From: Synechococcus sp. CS-1329
GTDB lineage: Bacteria; Cyanobacteriota; Cyanobacteriia; PCC-6307; Cyanobiaceae
Reading direction: 5' to 3'
Length of the DNA: 64,000 bases
Assembly (NCBI RefSeq): GCF_025128055.1
Contig: NZ_JAHLYS010000036.1
Coordinates: forward strand, 62,001-126,000
Position numbers and translations under genes: made by a program
Notes under the pieces: generated by a model
What the model saw: only the letters and a program-made list of their open reading frames with translations
What the model was told of the DNA's origin: nothing
Databases searched by the model: none
Part shown: positions 18,127-30,315 of the stretch, in pieces
Layout: the number at the start of each line of letters is the position of its first letter
How positions within the stretch are numbered: position 1 is the first letter of the stretch

Positions 18127-19418
18127 TCAGTCGGAGGGGCGGCGGGTGATCTGAACCCGCTCGATGCGGGGGCCGTCCATGGCACTGATCTCGAACTGGT
18201 GCCCCTTCCAGCGCAGGCACTCGCCCGGAGCCGGGATGTGCTGCAGCCGCTCCAGCATGAAACCAGCCAGGGTGTGGTGGCCATCGGCCTCCGGCAGGGA
18301 GAGGTCCAGCTGGCGGTTGAGCTCGAAGATCTCCAGATCGCCCGCCACCAGCCAGGTGTCGTCCTGAAGCCGTTGCAGGTTCTGGCGGATCATGATCAGA
18401 TCGTCCTCATCGCCGACGATCTCGCTGGTGAGGTCGGCCACCGTCACCAGGCCCTCGGTGCCGCCGTGTTCATCCACCACCACCAGCAGGGGCTGACCGC
18501 TGCGGATCAGCGGCAGCAGCACCGCCAGAGGCACCGTTTCCTGCACCCGTGCCACCGGAGTGATGTAGGGAGCCAGAAGCGTGTCGCCCTGCAGCAGCCC
18601 CTGGGCGATCGGTTCGGCCAGGCGACGCAGGTCGAGCACGCCGCGCACGTCATCAAGCGACTGGGCGATGACGGGGAAACGGGCGTGGGCAGTGGCGTGC
18701 ACCGCCTCCATCATCTCGGCGAAGGTGACCTCCAGGGGCAGGGTGACCATGCCGGAGCGGGGCACCATCACCTCGCGCACCTGGGTGTCGCGCAGGGAGA
18801 ACACCCCTTCGAGAATGCTGCGCTCATCCGGCAGCAGACCGGTGACACTGTTGGATTCGATCAGGGTTTCCAGTTCGCCGGCGGAGAGGGCGGGCACCAG
18901 CTCATCCCAGTTGCGCGGCAGACCCAGCAGGCGCAGCAGACCATTGGCGAACCGCTCCACCAGGATCAGCAGGGGCCAGAGCGTGCGGATCACCCACTCC
19001 AGCAACGGCGCCAGTTGCAGCGCCGAGCTCTCCGGCCGGTGCATCACCCAGGCCTTGGGGGCCACGCCGCCGATCACGGTGGCCAGCCCCACCAGGCCCA
19101 GAAACACCGCCACATCCAGCCAGAGGCGTTCGCCCCCGGGGTCAAGCCGCACCGCCAGACCACGGCCGGCCCAGCCGAGGGCCACCATCGCCAGGGCCGC
19201 CCCCAGCTGGGTGGCGACCAGCACCCGGCGCAGACGCTGCTGCAGCCGCTCCACCGAGAGGGCGCCGCTGTGGCCATCGGCGGCGAGCACCTTGACGCGG
19301 CTGGGGCGCAGATGAATCAGGGCGAACTCACTGGCGGCGAAGAAGGCCAGCAGTGCCAGCAGTGCCAGCAGCAGAACGAGCAGGCGCATGGAGAGGAGAG
19401 CAGCGAGCAGGTTGAGGT

Positions 19419-19422
<4 letters not shown>
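18127..19422 (-). CDS. CNNM/CorC (HlyC) family membrane protein with CBS domains
   Basis: This 431-aa protein has an N-terminal CNNM (DUF21) membrane domain with three or four hydrophobic segments, starting RLLVLLLALLALLAFFAASE, then a CBS-domain pair (around LRDTQVREVMVPRSGMVTL and VVVDEHGGTEGLVTVADL), and a C-terminal CorC_HlyC domain. Relatives are implicated in magnesium or cobalt export; earlier hemolysin labels rest on weak evidence. The GTG start at 19422 overlaps the glmS stop as GTGA, suggesting translational coupling to glmS. Confidence 0.9.
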
Positions 19423-21344
<1,922 letters not shown>

Positions 21345-21427
21345 GGCTGGTGGGCCGGACTTGGGCTGTTTCTAAAGGATCACCACCCGCGCGCCCAGCC
21401 CACCAGGGCAGAGCGGCCTGCAGACAT

Positions 21428-21451
21428 GAAAAAGCCCGGCCAAGCCGGGCT
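21428..21451 (-). terminator. Intrinsic terminator after psaC
   Basis: Read on the minus strand, AGCCCGGC-TTG-GCCGGGCT forms an eight-pair stem followed by a run of T residues (A-run at 21429-21433 on the plus strand). It lies 26 bp past the psaC stop and separates psaC from glmS. Confidence 0.9.
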
Positions 21452-21476
21452 GAGGTGCACAGAGCGGGTGAGGGCC

Positions 21477-21782
<306 letters not shown>

Positions 21783-21869
21783 TCAGGGGCCCCAGGCCGT
21801 CATCCTTTTTCATACGGGCCAGGGGGCGTTCAGGGCGACCCGTAGGATGCGGCCTCCCACACATCGGCC

Positions 21870-22112
21870 ATGTCACAGGAAGCGATCTTCGAGAAAGTCC
21901 GTTCGATCGTTGCCGAGCAGCTCAGCGTCGATGCCGCTGAAGTGAAGCCAGAGTCGAATTTCCAGAATGATCTGGGCGCCGACTCGCTCGACACGGTGGA
22001 ACTGGTCATGGCCCTGGAAGAGGCCTTCGACATCGAGATTCCCGACGAGTCGGCCGAGGGCATCACCACCGTCGGTGACGCCGTCAAGTACATCCTGGAT
22101 AAGCAGGCCTGA
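21870..22112 (+). CDS. acpP: Acyl carrier protein AcpP
   Basis: This 80-aa acidic carrier holds growing fatty acyl chains on a phosphopantetheine arm. The attachment serine is Ser39 in [17 protein letters not shown], and the rest ([19 protein letters not shown]) is canonical. fabF follows with only 8 bp between stop and ATG, so the two genes form an operon. The start is the ATG at 21870. The 147-bp space to divergent psaC must hold promoters in both directions. Confidence 0.99.
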   Translation: MSQEAIFEKVRSIVAEQLSVDAAEVKPESNFQNDLGADSLDTVELVMALEEAFDIEIPDESAEGITTVGDAVKYILDKQA

Positions 22113-22120
22113 GGGTGTCG

Positions 22121-23368
22121 ATGGTGGAGGGTCTCCGCCGTGTCGTGGTCACGGGCCTCGGCGCGGTCACACCGATCGGCAACAACGTCTCCCAGTACTG
22201 GGACGGCTTGCGGCTCGGCTCCAATGGGGTGGCAGCGATCACCCTGTTTAATGCCTCACGGCATGCCTGTCGTTTCGCGGCCGAGGTGAAGAACTTCGAT
22301 CCCAGTGGTGTGCTGGATCGCAAGGAGACCAAGCGCTGGGACCGCTTCTGCCAGTTCGGCGTGGTGGCCTCCAAGCAGGCGGTGGAGCAGGCGCAGCTGG
22401 TGATCGACGAGAGCACCCAGCACCGCATCGGTGTGGCGATCGGCTCCGGCGTCGGCGGCCTGCTGATGATGGAGACCCAGGCCCACGTGCTCGCCGACCG
22501 GGGACCTGACCGGGTCAGCCCGTTCTGCGTGCCGATGATGATTCCGAACATGGCGGCTGGGCTCACCGCGATCGCGCTGGGGGCCAAGGGTCCCAGCAGC
22601 GCTGTCTCCACGGCCTGTGCGGCTGGTTCCAACGCCATCGGCGATGCCTTCCGTCTGATTCAGCTGGGCCTGGCCGACGCGATGGTGTGCGGCGGAGCCG
22701 AATCGGCAATCACGCCCCTGGGGGTGGCCGGCTTCGCCAGTGCCAAGGCGCTCTCCTTCCGCAACGACGACCCCGCCACCGCCAGCCGCCCCTTCGACGC
22801 CGAGCGCAACGGCTTCGTGATCGGCGAGGGCTCCGGGATCCTGGTGCTCGAAAGCCTGGAGAACGCCCGCGCCCGGGGAGTGGAGATCCTCGCCGAGGTG
22901 GTGGGTTACGGCATGACCTGCGACGCCCATCACATCACCTCGCCAACGCCGGGGGGTCTCGGTGGCGCCGAAGCGATGCGGCTGGCCATGGCCGATGCAC
23001 GGCTGGAGCCGGAGCAGGTGGACTACGTCAATGCCCACGGCACCAGCACCCAGGCCAACGACAGCAACGAGACTGCGGCGATCAAGGCGGCCCTCGGCGA
23101 GCACGCCTATCGCATCCCCGTCAGTTCGACCAAGTCAATGACCGGCCACCTGCTGGGCGGCAGCGGCGGCATCGAGGCGGTGGCCGCGGTGCTGGCGATA
23201 GGCCACAACCTCGTACCACCTACGATCAATTACCAAAATCCAGATCCGGCCTGTGATCTGGATGTCGTGCCCAATCAGGCGCGGGAACAGAAGCTGAACG
23301 TCGTGCTCTCCAATTCGTTCGGATTTGGCGGCCACAACGTCTGCCTCGCCTTCCGTCGGATGCGCTGA
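22121..23368 (+). CDS. fabF: 3-oxoacyl-ACP synthase II FabF
   Basis: FabF elongates acyl-ACP by condensation with malonyl-ACP. The 415-aa protein begins MVEGLRRVVVTGLGAVTPIG. The active-site cysteine is in VSTACAAGSNAIGDA, the first histidine in NAHGTSTQANDSNE and the second in KSMTGHLLGGSGG. The C-terminal NSFGFGGHNVCLAFR is typical. The ATG at 22121 is preferred, with GAGGG about seven bases upstream; a GTG two codons earlier is possible. It is in an operon with acpP, and tktA follows after 66 bp. Confidence 0.98.
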   Translation: MVEGLRRVVVTGLGAVTPIGNNVSQYWDGLRLGSNGVAAITLFNASRHACRFAAEVKNFDPSGVLDRKETKRWDRFCQFGVVASKQAVEQAQLVIDESTQHRIGVAIGSGVGGLLMMETQAHVLADRGPDRVSPFCVPMMIPNMAAGLTAIALGAKGPSSAVSTACAAGSNAIGDAFRLIQLGLADAMVCGGAESAITPLGVAGFASAKALSFRNDDPATASRPFDAERNGFVIGEGSGILVLESLENARARGVEILAEVVGYGMTCDAHHITSPTPGGLGGAEAMRLAMADARLEPEQVDYVNAHGTSTQANDSNETAAIKAALGEHAYRIPVSSTKSMTGHLLGGSGGIEAVAAVLAIGHNLVPPTINYQNPDPACDLDVVPNQAREQKLNVVLSNSFGFGGHNVCLAFRRMR

Positions 23369-23434
23369 AGGCCTGGCCCCGCCAGCCATCCGCCGCCCGG
23401 AACGCCCCACTCCCCACCACTCCTTCCCCCAACC

Positions 23435-25447
<2,013 letters not shown>

Positions 25448-25476
25448 GCGCCACCACCTCTCTCGCCCGGGGCCCG

Positions 25477-26577
25477 ATGGGCTCGTCCGAGCGCCTGTCC
25501 ATCGTTCTGCCGACGTACAACGAACGGCAGAACGTCGCCAGGATCCTGGAGGAACTGCTGCCGCTGAAGCAACACTTCGACCTGGAAGTGCTGTTCGTGG
25601 ACGACGATTCGGCCGATGGCACGGCTGATCTGGTCAAGCAGCTGGCCCACGGCCAGGCCGGCGTGCGCCTGATCCGCCGGGTGGGGCGCGCCGGCCTGGC
25701 CAGCGCCATCAAGGAGGGCATCCTCGATGCCACAGGTGATGTGATCGTGGTGATGGACTGCGACGGCCAGCACGAGCCGGCGGCGGTGGAAGCAGCGGTG
25801 GCAGCCCTGCTCAGCAGCGGCAGCGATCTGGTGGTGGGCAGCCGCTTCCACCCTGACGCCGCCATTCACGGCCTGAGTGCGGAGCGCACGCGCAATTCCA
25901 CCTGGGCCAACACGATCGCCCGCTTCAGCCTGCCGGGCTACCGCCGCCTCACCGATTACATGAGCGGCTTTTTTGCCCTGCGGCCAGAGGCTGTGCTGCG
26001 CCATGTGCGGCGGGTGGATGTGAACGGATTCAAGTTTCTCTACGAGCTGCTCTCGATCAGCCGCGGATCGCTGCAGGTCAGTGAGATCCCCCTGCGCTTC
26101 CAGGCCCGGATGGCCGGTGATTCAAAGCTGGATCTGGCCATCGTCTGGGATCTGGGAGTCTCGATCCTGCACACGTTGCTGCTGCGCGCGATCCCCCGCC
26201 GCGCCATCAGTTTTGCCCTGGTGGGCCTGAGCGGGGTGGCGGTGCAGATGCTGGTGGTGCAGGCCTTGATGGCCGCGGCGGGGCTGGCCTTCAGGCAGGC
26301 GCTGCCGGTGGCCGTGGTGATGGCCGCCAGCACCAACTACCTGATCAACAACGCCCTCACCTTCCGCTTTCAGCGCCAACAGGGACCAGCGCTGCTGAAA
26401 GGACTGCTCAAGTTCCTGCTGGTGGCTTCCCTGCCGGTGCTGGCCAATGTGGGCGTGGCCTCCACCTTCTACAACCTGGTGTCCCGCAACACAGTCCTGG
26501 CCCAACTGGCGGGCATTCTGGTGGTGTTCGTCTGGAACTACGCAGCGTCCTCGCGGTTCGTGTGGAACACGCCTTAG
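25477..26577 (+). CDS. Fused GT2 glycosyltransferase-GtrA protein
   Basis: The first two thirds are a GT2 polyprenyl-phosphate sugar transferase (dolichol-phosphate-mannose-synthase type): [18 protein letters not shown], a DDD motif in [13 protein letters not shown], and [16 protein letters not shown]. The last third (about 240-366) is a GtrA domain of four membrane helices, beginning [20 protein letters not shown] and ending [17 protein letters not shown]. Together these suggest synthesis and flipping of a lipid-linked sugar. The 366-aa length fits known GT2-GtrA fusions. Base composition is like the core genome, unlike the split pair that follows. The sugar donor is unknown. Confidence 0.9.
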   Translation: MGSSERLSIVLPTYNERQNVARILEELLPLKQHFDLEVLFVDDDSADGTADLVKQLAHGQAGVRLIRRVGRAGLASAIKEGILDATGDVIVVMDCDGQHEPAAVEAAVAALLSSGSDLVVGSRFHPDAAIHGLSAERTRNSTWANTIARFSLPGYRRLTDYMSGFFALRPEAVLRHVRRVDVNGFKFLYELLSISRGSLQVSEIPLRFQARMAGDSKLDLAIVWDLGVSILHTLLLRAIPRRAISFALVGLSGVAVQMLVVQALMAAAGLAFRQALPVAVVMAASTNYLINNALTFRFQRQQGPALLKGLLKFLLVASLPVLANVGVASTFYNLVSRNTVLAQLAGILVVFVWNYAASSRFVWNTP

Positions 26578-26664
26578 CGAGCCCACCCCAATGCGATCGG
26601 CTCAACGCCATGGAGCCATCAGGGCGGCCCACTCTCATGCATTACCGTAAGGATTAGCAGCGAC

Positions 26665-27705
26665 ATGAACGCCATTGTGGAGAGCATGAGCACATCTGCT
26701 GACAGAAAGGGTCCGGCTGCAGCCGAGCAATTCACGCCCCAAAGCAGTCAGCCAAGCCCATTGATTTCCCTTGTCATTCCATGCTTCAACGAGGAAGGAT
26801 GCCTGGAGACACTGTTTGAAGAACTGCACAAGCAGGCTCAATACGTCCTCAAGGCCAGATCAGAACTGTCATTTGAAATCATCATCATTGATGATGGCAG
26901 CAAGGATCAAACGATTGAAAGCGCCAAGAAACTCCTAATCCAAAGCCAAGATTGGGCCTCGGGTAAGATCATCTGTTTTTCTCGAAATTTCGGCAAGGAG
27001 TCGGCACTGCTGGCAGGCCTGCACTATTGCTCAGGTGATGCATGCATCACTATTGATGCTGACTTACAAGATCCCCCTGAGGTGATTCCAGACATGATTA
27101 GCTCATGGCTCGAGGGCCATGAGATCGTCAGTGCAGTCAGAAGCGATCGCTCCAATGATCATTGGATCAAACGCTTCACGGCCGAATCCTTTTATCGAAT
27201 CTTTCTCGCACTCTCCAAACTTGACATTCAGCTGAACGCCAGTGATTTCAGACTTCTGGATCGAAAGGTGGTCACTGCAATCCTGGCCTGCGAAGAACGG
27301 GTGCGGTTCTCTAAAGGCTTCTTTGCCTGGGCAGGTTTTCGGAAAAAAGAAGTCTATTACAAAAGGCAGATGCGCTCTGCTGGCGAAGGGAAATGGAACC
27401 AATGGAAGCTCTGGAACTACGCCTTGGACGGAATCTTCAGTTTCTCAACAGCACCATTGAGAATCTGGAGCTATGTTGGCTTTATCGTGACCATAGCAGC
27501 CTTTATCGTTGGGATGACTTCGGTCGTGCGGGCGATTCTCTTTGGAATTGAAACTCCTGGCTACGCCTCACTGTTCGCAGCTGTCACCCTTCTTGGCGGG
27601 CTCCAGCTGATCGGAATCGGAATTGTGGGAGAGTACCTTGGACGCACCTACATGGAGTCTAAACGGCGGCCTTGGTTCATCGTACGTGATATTTTTGAGA
27701 CTTGA
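26665..27705 (+). CDS. GT2 glycosyltransferase, GtrB/ArnC-like
   Basis: This 346-aa protein should transfer a sugar to undecaprenyl phosphate at the cytoplasmic face. The GT2 domain contains SLVIPCFNEEGCLETLF, EIIIIDDGSKDQT, FSRNFGKESALLAGL and the DxD ACITIDADLQDPPEVIP. The C-terminal part has two membrane helices (about 265-320), as in GtrB. The ATG at 26665 has AAGGA upstream. By eye it is lower in G+C than its neighbours, which suggests transfer. The next gene, gtrA-like, overlaps its stop by 4 bp (TTGA), so the two form a functional pair parallel to the fused protein just upstream. Confidence 0.9.
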   Translation: MNAIVESMSTSADRKGPAAAEQFTPQSSQPSPLISLVIPCFNEEGCLETLFEELHKQAQYVLKARSELSFEIIIIDDGSKDQTIESAKKLLIQSQDWASGKIICFSRNFGKESALLAGLHYCSGDACITIDADLQDPPEVIPDMISSWLEGHEIVSAVRSDRSNDHWIKRFTAESFYRIFLALSKLDIQLNASDFRLLDRKVVTAILACEERVRFSKGFFAWAGFRKKEVYYKRQMRSAGEGKWNQWKLWNYALDGIFSFSTAPLRIWSYVGFIVTIAAFIVGMTSVVRAILFGIETPGYASLFAAVTLLGGLQLIGIGIVGEYLGRTYMESKRRPWFIVRDIFET

Positions 27706-28073
27706 ATATCATCTCACGGCTGGGTAGATTCAGTGCAGTTGGCCTGGTCGCCACCGGGATCCATGCCACTGTTCTTGTCGCACTCATCAGCCTTGGCATC
27801 GGCAACGGCCTTGCCAATCTCTCTGGTTTCCTGATTGCATTCATCTGTTCATTCTTTGGCCAACAGGCGCTGACATTCAAAGACCGGCTCGGAGAAAAAC
27901 GGCTTAACAAAAGAGCTGCAGCGGTGCTGCTGATCGTCAACAGCAGCCTGGCGATCATCTTGGGGCAAATCGCTCCAGCCGTAGCCCTCCCGGCCCTGCC
28001 GATCCTCCCCGCAGCAACCAACTACATTCTGCTCTGGATATTCACTGGGCGCAGCTTCTTCATTGCCAACTAA
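27702..28073 (+). CDS. GtrA family membrane protein
   Basis: This 123-aa protein has four predicted membrane helices and is proposed to flip undecaprenyl-phosphate-linked sugar. The start of the domain, RLGRFSAVGLVATGIHATVL, and the closing NYILLWIFTGRSFFIAN are typical of GtrA. Translation probably starts at the TTG at 27702, overlapping the stop of the GT2 gene as TTGA. It completes a GtrB/GtrA-type pair. A third gene giving sugar specificity (gtr-type transferase) is not seen downstream; instead there is a decayed transposase. Confidence 0.85.
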   Translation: MNIISRLGRFSAVGLVATGIHATVLVALISLGIGNGLANLSGFLIAFICSFFGQQALTFKDRLGEKRLNKRAAAVLLIVNSSLAIILGQIAPAVALPALPILPAATNYILLWIFTGRSFFIAN

Positions 28074-28734
28074 CAGTTTTTGACCATCAGTTTCAGACAG
28101 TGAACGGCAACCGGGTTTAGACAGAAATCAAGTGAGGCCCTCAGCGCTCAGCTGTTGAGGGGGTCACAGGAACATCTTCGTAGAACTGCTGAAGAGCCAG
28201 CACCACCGCTCTCCAATCCGGAACAACCGCACCGGCAGAGGAGATCCAGATCAGCCGATCAGGGCGGAGGCACTGTCACGACAACATCCTGGTTGAGCGG
28301 CTATGGCAAATGCTCCAGCATGAAGAGGTGTACTGGCCTACTACAGCGACGGCTGGGCGGCAAAACCCTCAATGAGATCTACAATCAGTTGGGCACCTGT
28401 TCCGCCCACCTTGGGTTAATGAGTACAGGGGCACCGGCTGTTCAAAAAAAGCCATCCAGCTCAGAGGCTGTTCACCAGATTTTCGAGAAGATCGAGAATC
28501 ATTTCTCCATGAAATCCTCAAAGCATAAAGCCATGAAACTATCAAGGCATGAAGCCACCAAAGGCGACTGCCTAGCGGCTTTTCATGCATAGAAGAACAT
28601 ATTGAATCGTAAGTTGGTTGACGGCCTAAAGACCTCGGCCTCTATGGCGCCGAGGACAAAAGGAACCAACCAACCCACGTCACCATTCAGGCGAAAGCCT
28701 GGGCAAGCAAGCGATGGGCGTGCGCCACTGGTTG
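28074..28734. other. Gene-free stretch with transposase debris and a structured element
   Basis: Apart from the IS3 remnant, no gene is supported here. Beyond the debris, at 28613-28670 an outer stem GTTGGTT/AACCAAC encloses CCTCGGC/GCCGAGG, and at 28688-28701 CAGGC-GAAA-GCCTG forms a hairpin with a GNRA loop. These lie 3' of the lipoprotein gene on the minus strand and could be a transcript end, part of a mobile element, or a small RNA. An open plus-strand frame over 28155-28592 looks spurious. Confidence 0.4.
28226..28440 (+). pseudogene. IS3-family transposase (OrfB) C-terminal remnant
   Basis: Conceptual translation from 28238 gives EEIQISRSGRRHCHDNILVE followed by RLWQMLQHEEVYW. This matches the end of the IS3-family integrase core, in which an ISMDG-type stretch, DN-x3-E (with the last acidic residue of the DDE triad) and ERLW occur in this order. 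The reading then breaks: a YYSDGWAAK-like stretch continues from 28339 in another frame and EIYNQLG-type residues from 28374 in a third. At least two frameshifts and the absence of the upstream half make it a dead fragment. Inverted repeat ends were not identified. Confidence 0.75.
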
Positions 28735-29109
28735 CTACTTAACAATCAGCATAACTTCATTCGACTTCTTGCCAGTCTTTTCATCAACAATATAAAGGGG
28801 GTATGAACCTGGCTTGGCATAGAGCTCAGGCGGGACTAGCCCTGAAACCAAGGTGCCGTCAGAATTGACACTTGATCCAGGCAGTTTTTGTCCTGCAAGC
28901 ACCGGCACCGCAGATTTAGGTGCGTCCGTGGTGTCTGCCCAGATGGCACTGAGGCCATCTGGTTGGACGTTAAATGGCTGACCAGCCTGGATTTCCAAGG
29001 GCCCATACCCCTTGAGGGAAATCTGCTTTGCAGCCGGTGAGCAAGCTGCAAGCCCGAGGGGGATCGCCAAAAGTGACGCCATCAGGGCATTCCGAGCGGG
29101 TCCGGTCAT
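28735..29109 (-). CDS. Small lipoprotein of unknown function
   Basis: The 124-aa product has a signal peptide ending in a lipobox, LGLAAC with Cys23, so it should be lipid-anchored. The mature part is one small beta-rich domain (YGPLEIQAGQPFNVQPDGLS, then a SGLVPPELYAKPGSYPLYIV strand region) and ends KKSNEVMLIVK, reminiscent of single immunoglobulin-like or IPT/TIG folds. No family is recognised. The ATG at 29109 is chosen; a TTG lies two codons upstream. It points away from the MscS operon across a 344-bp gap holding a CRP-like palindrome. Confidence 0.72.
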   Translation of the reverse strand: MTGPARNALMASLLAIPLGLAACSPAAKQISLKGYGPLEIQAGQPFNVQPDGLSAIWADTTDAPKSAVPVLAGQKLPGSSVNSDGTLVSGLVPPELYAKPGSYPLYIVDEKTGKKSNEVMLIVK

Positions 29110-29453
29110 CTTCAAAGCAAGAAATCGTATTCAATCATACCTGATCTTAGAGCTGAATTCCGGCTCGGCGGAACCTTGCTGACCTGCCCTTGATGGCTGG
29201 CCGTTTTTCGAGACCTGGATAGCCAGCCATGGCTTCGCAGACGCTTGCGGTTGTGACATAGATCACACCCACGCCTCCGTTCAGCAGTTCAGAAATTGGG
29301 GTCAGATTCTCTATGTTGGCAGGGATGGATCGAGTTGGGTGGGACAAGACTTGACCAAGAAAAATTCTGCTCCCAAAATGAATATTAATGCCTGCAGGAA
29401 TGTGAGGCAAGGCCATGCCACAATTCAGTCTTGCCCTGGGTTGAGCGGGACCA
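29110..29453. other. 344-bp divergent intergenic region
   Basis: This stretch separates the lipoprotein gene from the first MscS gene. It holds the CRP-like palindrome at 29252-29267. A minus-strand open frame continues through it into the MscS gene, but the product resembles nothing recognised. It is treated as non-coding. Confidence 0.4.
29252..29267. promoter_or_regulatory. CRP-like palindrome TGTGA-N6-TCACA
   Basis: TGTGA-CATAGA-TCACA contains both perfect half-sites of the CRP/SyCRP1 consensus. It lies 187 bp upstream of the MscS-operon start and 143 bp upstream of the lipoprotein start, in the only gap between these divergent units. Confidence 0.5.
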
Positions 29454-30266
29454 ATGGCCGAACTGCTCGACTGGCTGCCCAAAGGGCTGGCGGCCCTCGC
29501 CATTCTTGTGGTGTCCTGGCTGGTGTGGCGCACGGCACGGCGTGCCGTGGGACTGGCGATCGAGCGGGCGGGGCTGGATCCGACTGCCAGTAATTTCCTG
29601 CTGACGATCCTGAAGTATGTGATTCTCTCGATCGGGGTCGTCACAGCCCTCGGGCGGGTGGGAGTCAACACCACCTCCATTCTCACCAGCCTCGGTGTTG
29701 TCGGCTTGAGCCTTGGCTTTGCCGCCAAAGATGCCCTCTCCAACATGATCTCAGGACTGTTCATCTTCTGGGATCGCCCTTTCGTTCTCGGCGATCTGAT
29801 CGAGGTGGGTGGGCACTATGGCCGGGTGGATCGGATCACGATGCGCTCAACCCGGGTGGTGACACCTGATGGGCGAATGCTTGCTGTTCCCAATACGATC
29901 GTGGTGAATTCAATTGTGGCTTCTTACACGAATTTCCCCCATCTTCGCCTTGATATTCCCTTCAGCGTGGGCGTTGAGGAGAACCTTGCTCGGGTTCGCG
30001 CGATCGCCCTCTCCCAGTGCCCCGATGCGGATCTGCTGGCCGAGGATCCGCCGGCCAGGGTGGTGGTCACAGCCCTGAATGATTACAACATCGGTATGGA
30101 GCTCCAGGTGTGGATCTTTGATGAGAAGCAGCACATCGCCATGCGCCACCTGCTGCGCGAACAGCTGTTCGAGGCCCTGCGCAAGGCCGATGTGGACATG
30201 CCACTGCAGACGTTGGCTCTGCGAAGCATCGATGGCAATTCTGAGGTGAGCAGGAAAACCCAGTAG
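29454..30266 (+). CDS. MscS family mechanosensitive channel (first copy)
   Basis: This 270-aa small-conductance mechanosensitive channel releases solutes when membrane tension rises. An N-terminal helix (GLAALAILVVSWLVWRTARR) and a second helix near 50-70 precede the pore helix TSILTSLGVVGLSLGFAAKD and the conserved ALSNMISGLFIFWDRPF. The cytoplasmic beta domain contains LGDLIEVGGHYGRVDRITMR and VPNTIVVNSIVASYTN. The patatin-like gene follows after 49 bp in the same direction. The length and domain order are those of a minimal MscS. Confidence 0.92.
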   Translation: MAELLDWLPKGLAALAILVVSWLVWRTARRAVGLAIERAGLDPTASNFLLTILKYVILSIGVVTALGRVGVNTTSILTSLGVVGLSLGFAAKDALSNMISGLFIFWDRPFVLGDLIEVGGHYGRVDRITMRSTRVVTPDGRMLAVPNTIVVNSIVASYTNFPHLRLDIPFSVGVEENLARVRAIALSQCPDADLLAEDPPARVVVTALNDYNIGMELQVWIFDEKQHIAMRHLLREQLFEALRKADVDMPLQTLALRSIDGNSEVSRKTQ

Positions 30267-30315
30267 GCTTGCAAGGGCCAATGTGGCCCAAATCATTCAT
30301 GCGAAACTGGAAGGC

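Noticed and set aside
21345-21476. A possible glmS ribozyme upstream of glmS
   Set aside because: The space is 132 bp, mostly taken by the psaC terminator, and none of the conserved ribozyme core is visible.
28155-28592. A 145-codon plus-strand frame after gtrA
   Set aside because: It crosses the frameshifted transposase remnant out of frame and has no domain or ribosome site.
28688-28701. The GNRA hairpin as group II intron domain V
   Set aside because: The expected AGC triad, bulge and flanking helix of domain V are absent, and no maturase is nearby.
29147-29764. A 205-codon minus-strand frame in the gap before MscS
   Set aside because: It runs deep antisense into the first MscS gene, and the product matches nothing I know. 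A partial relic in the gap cannot be excluded.
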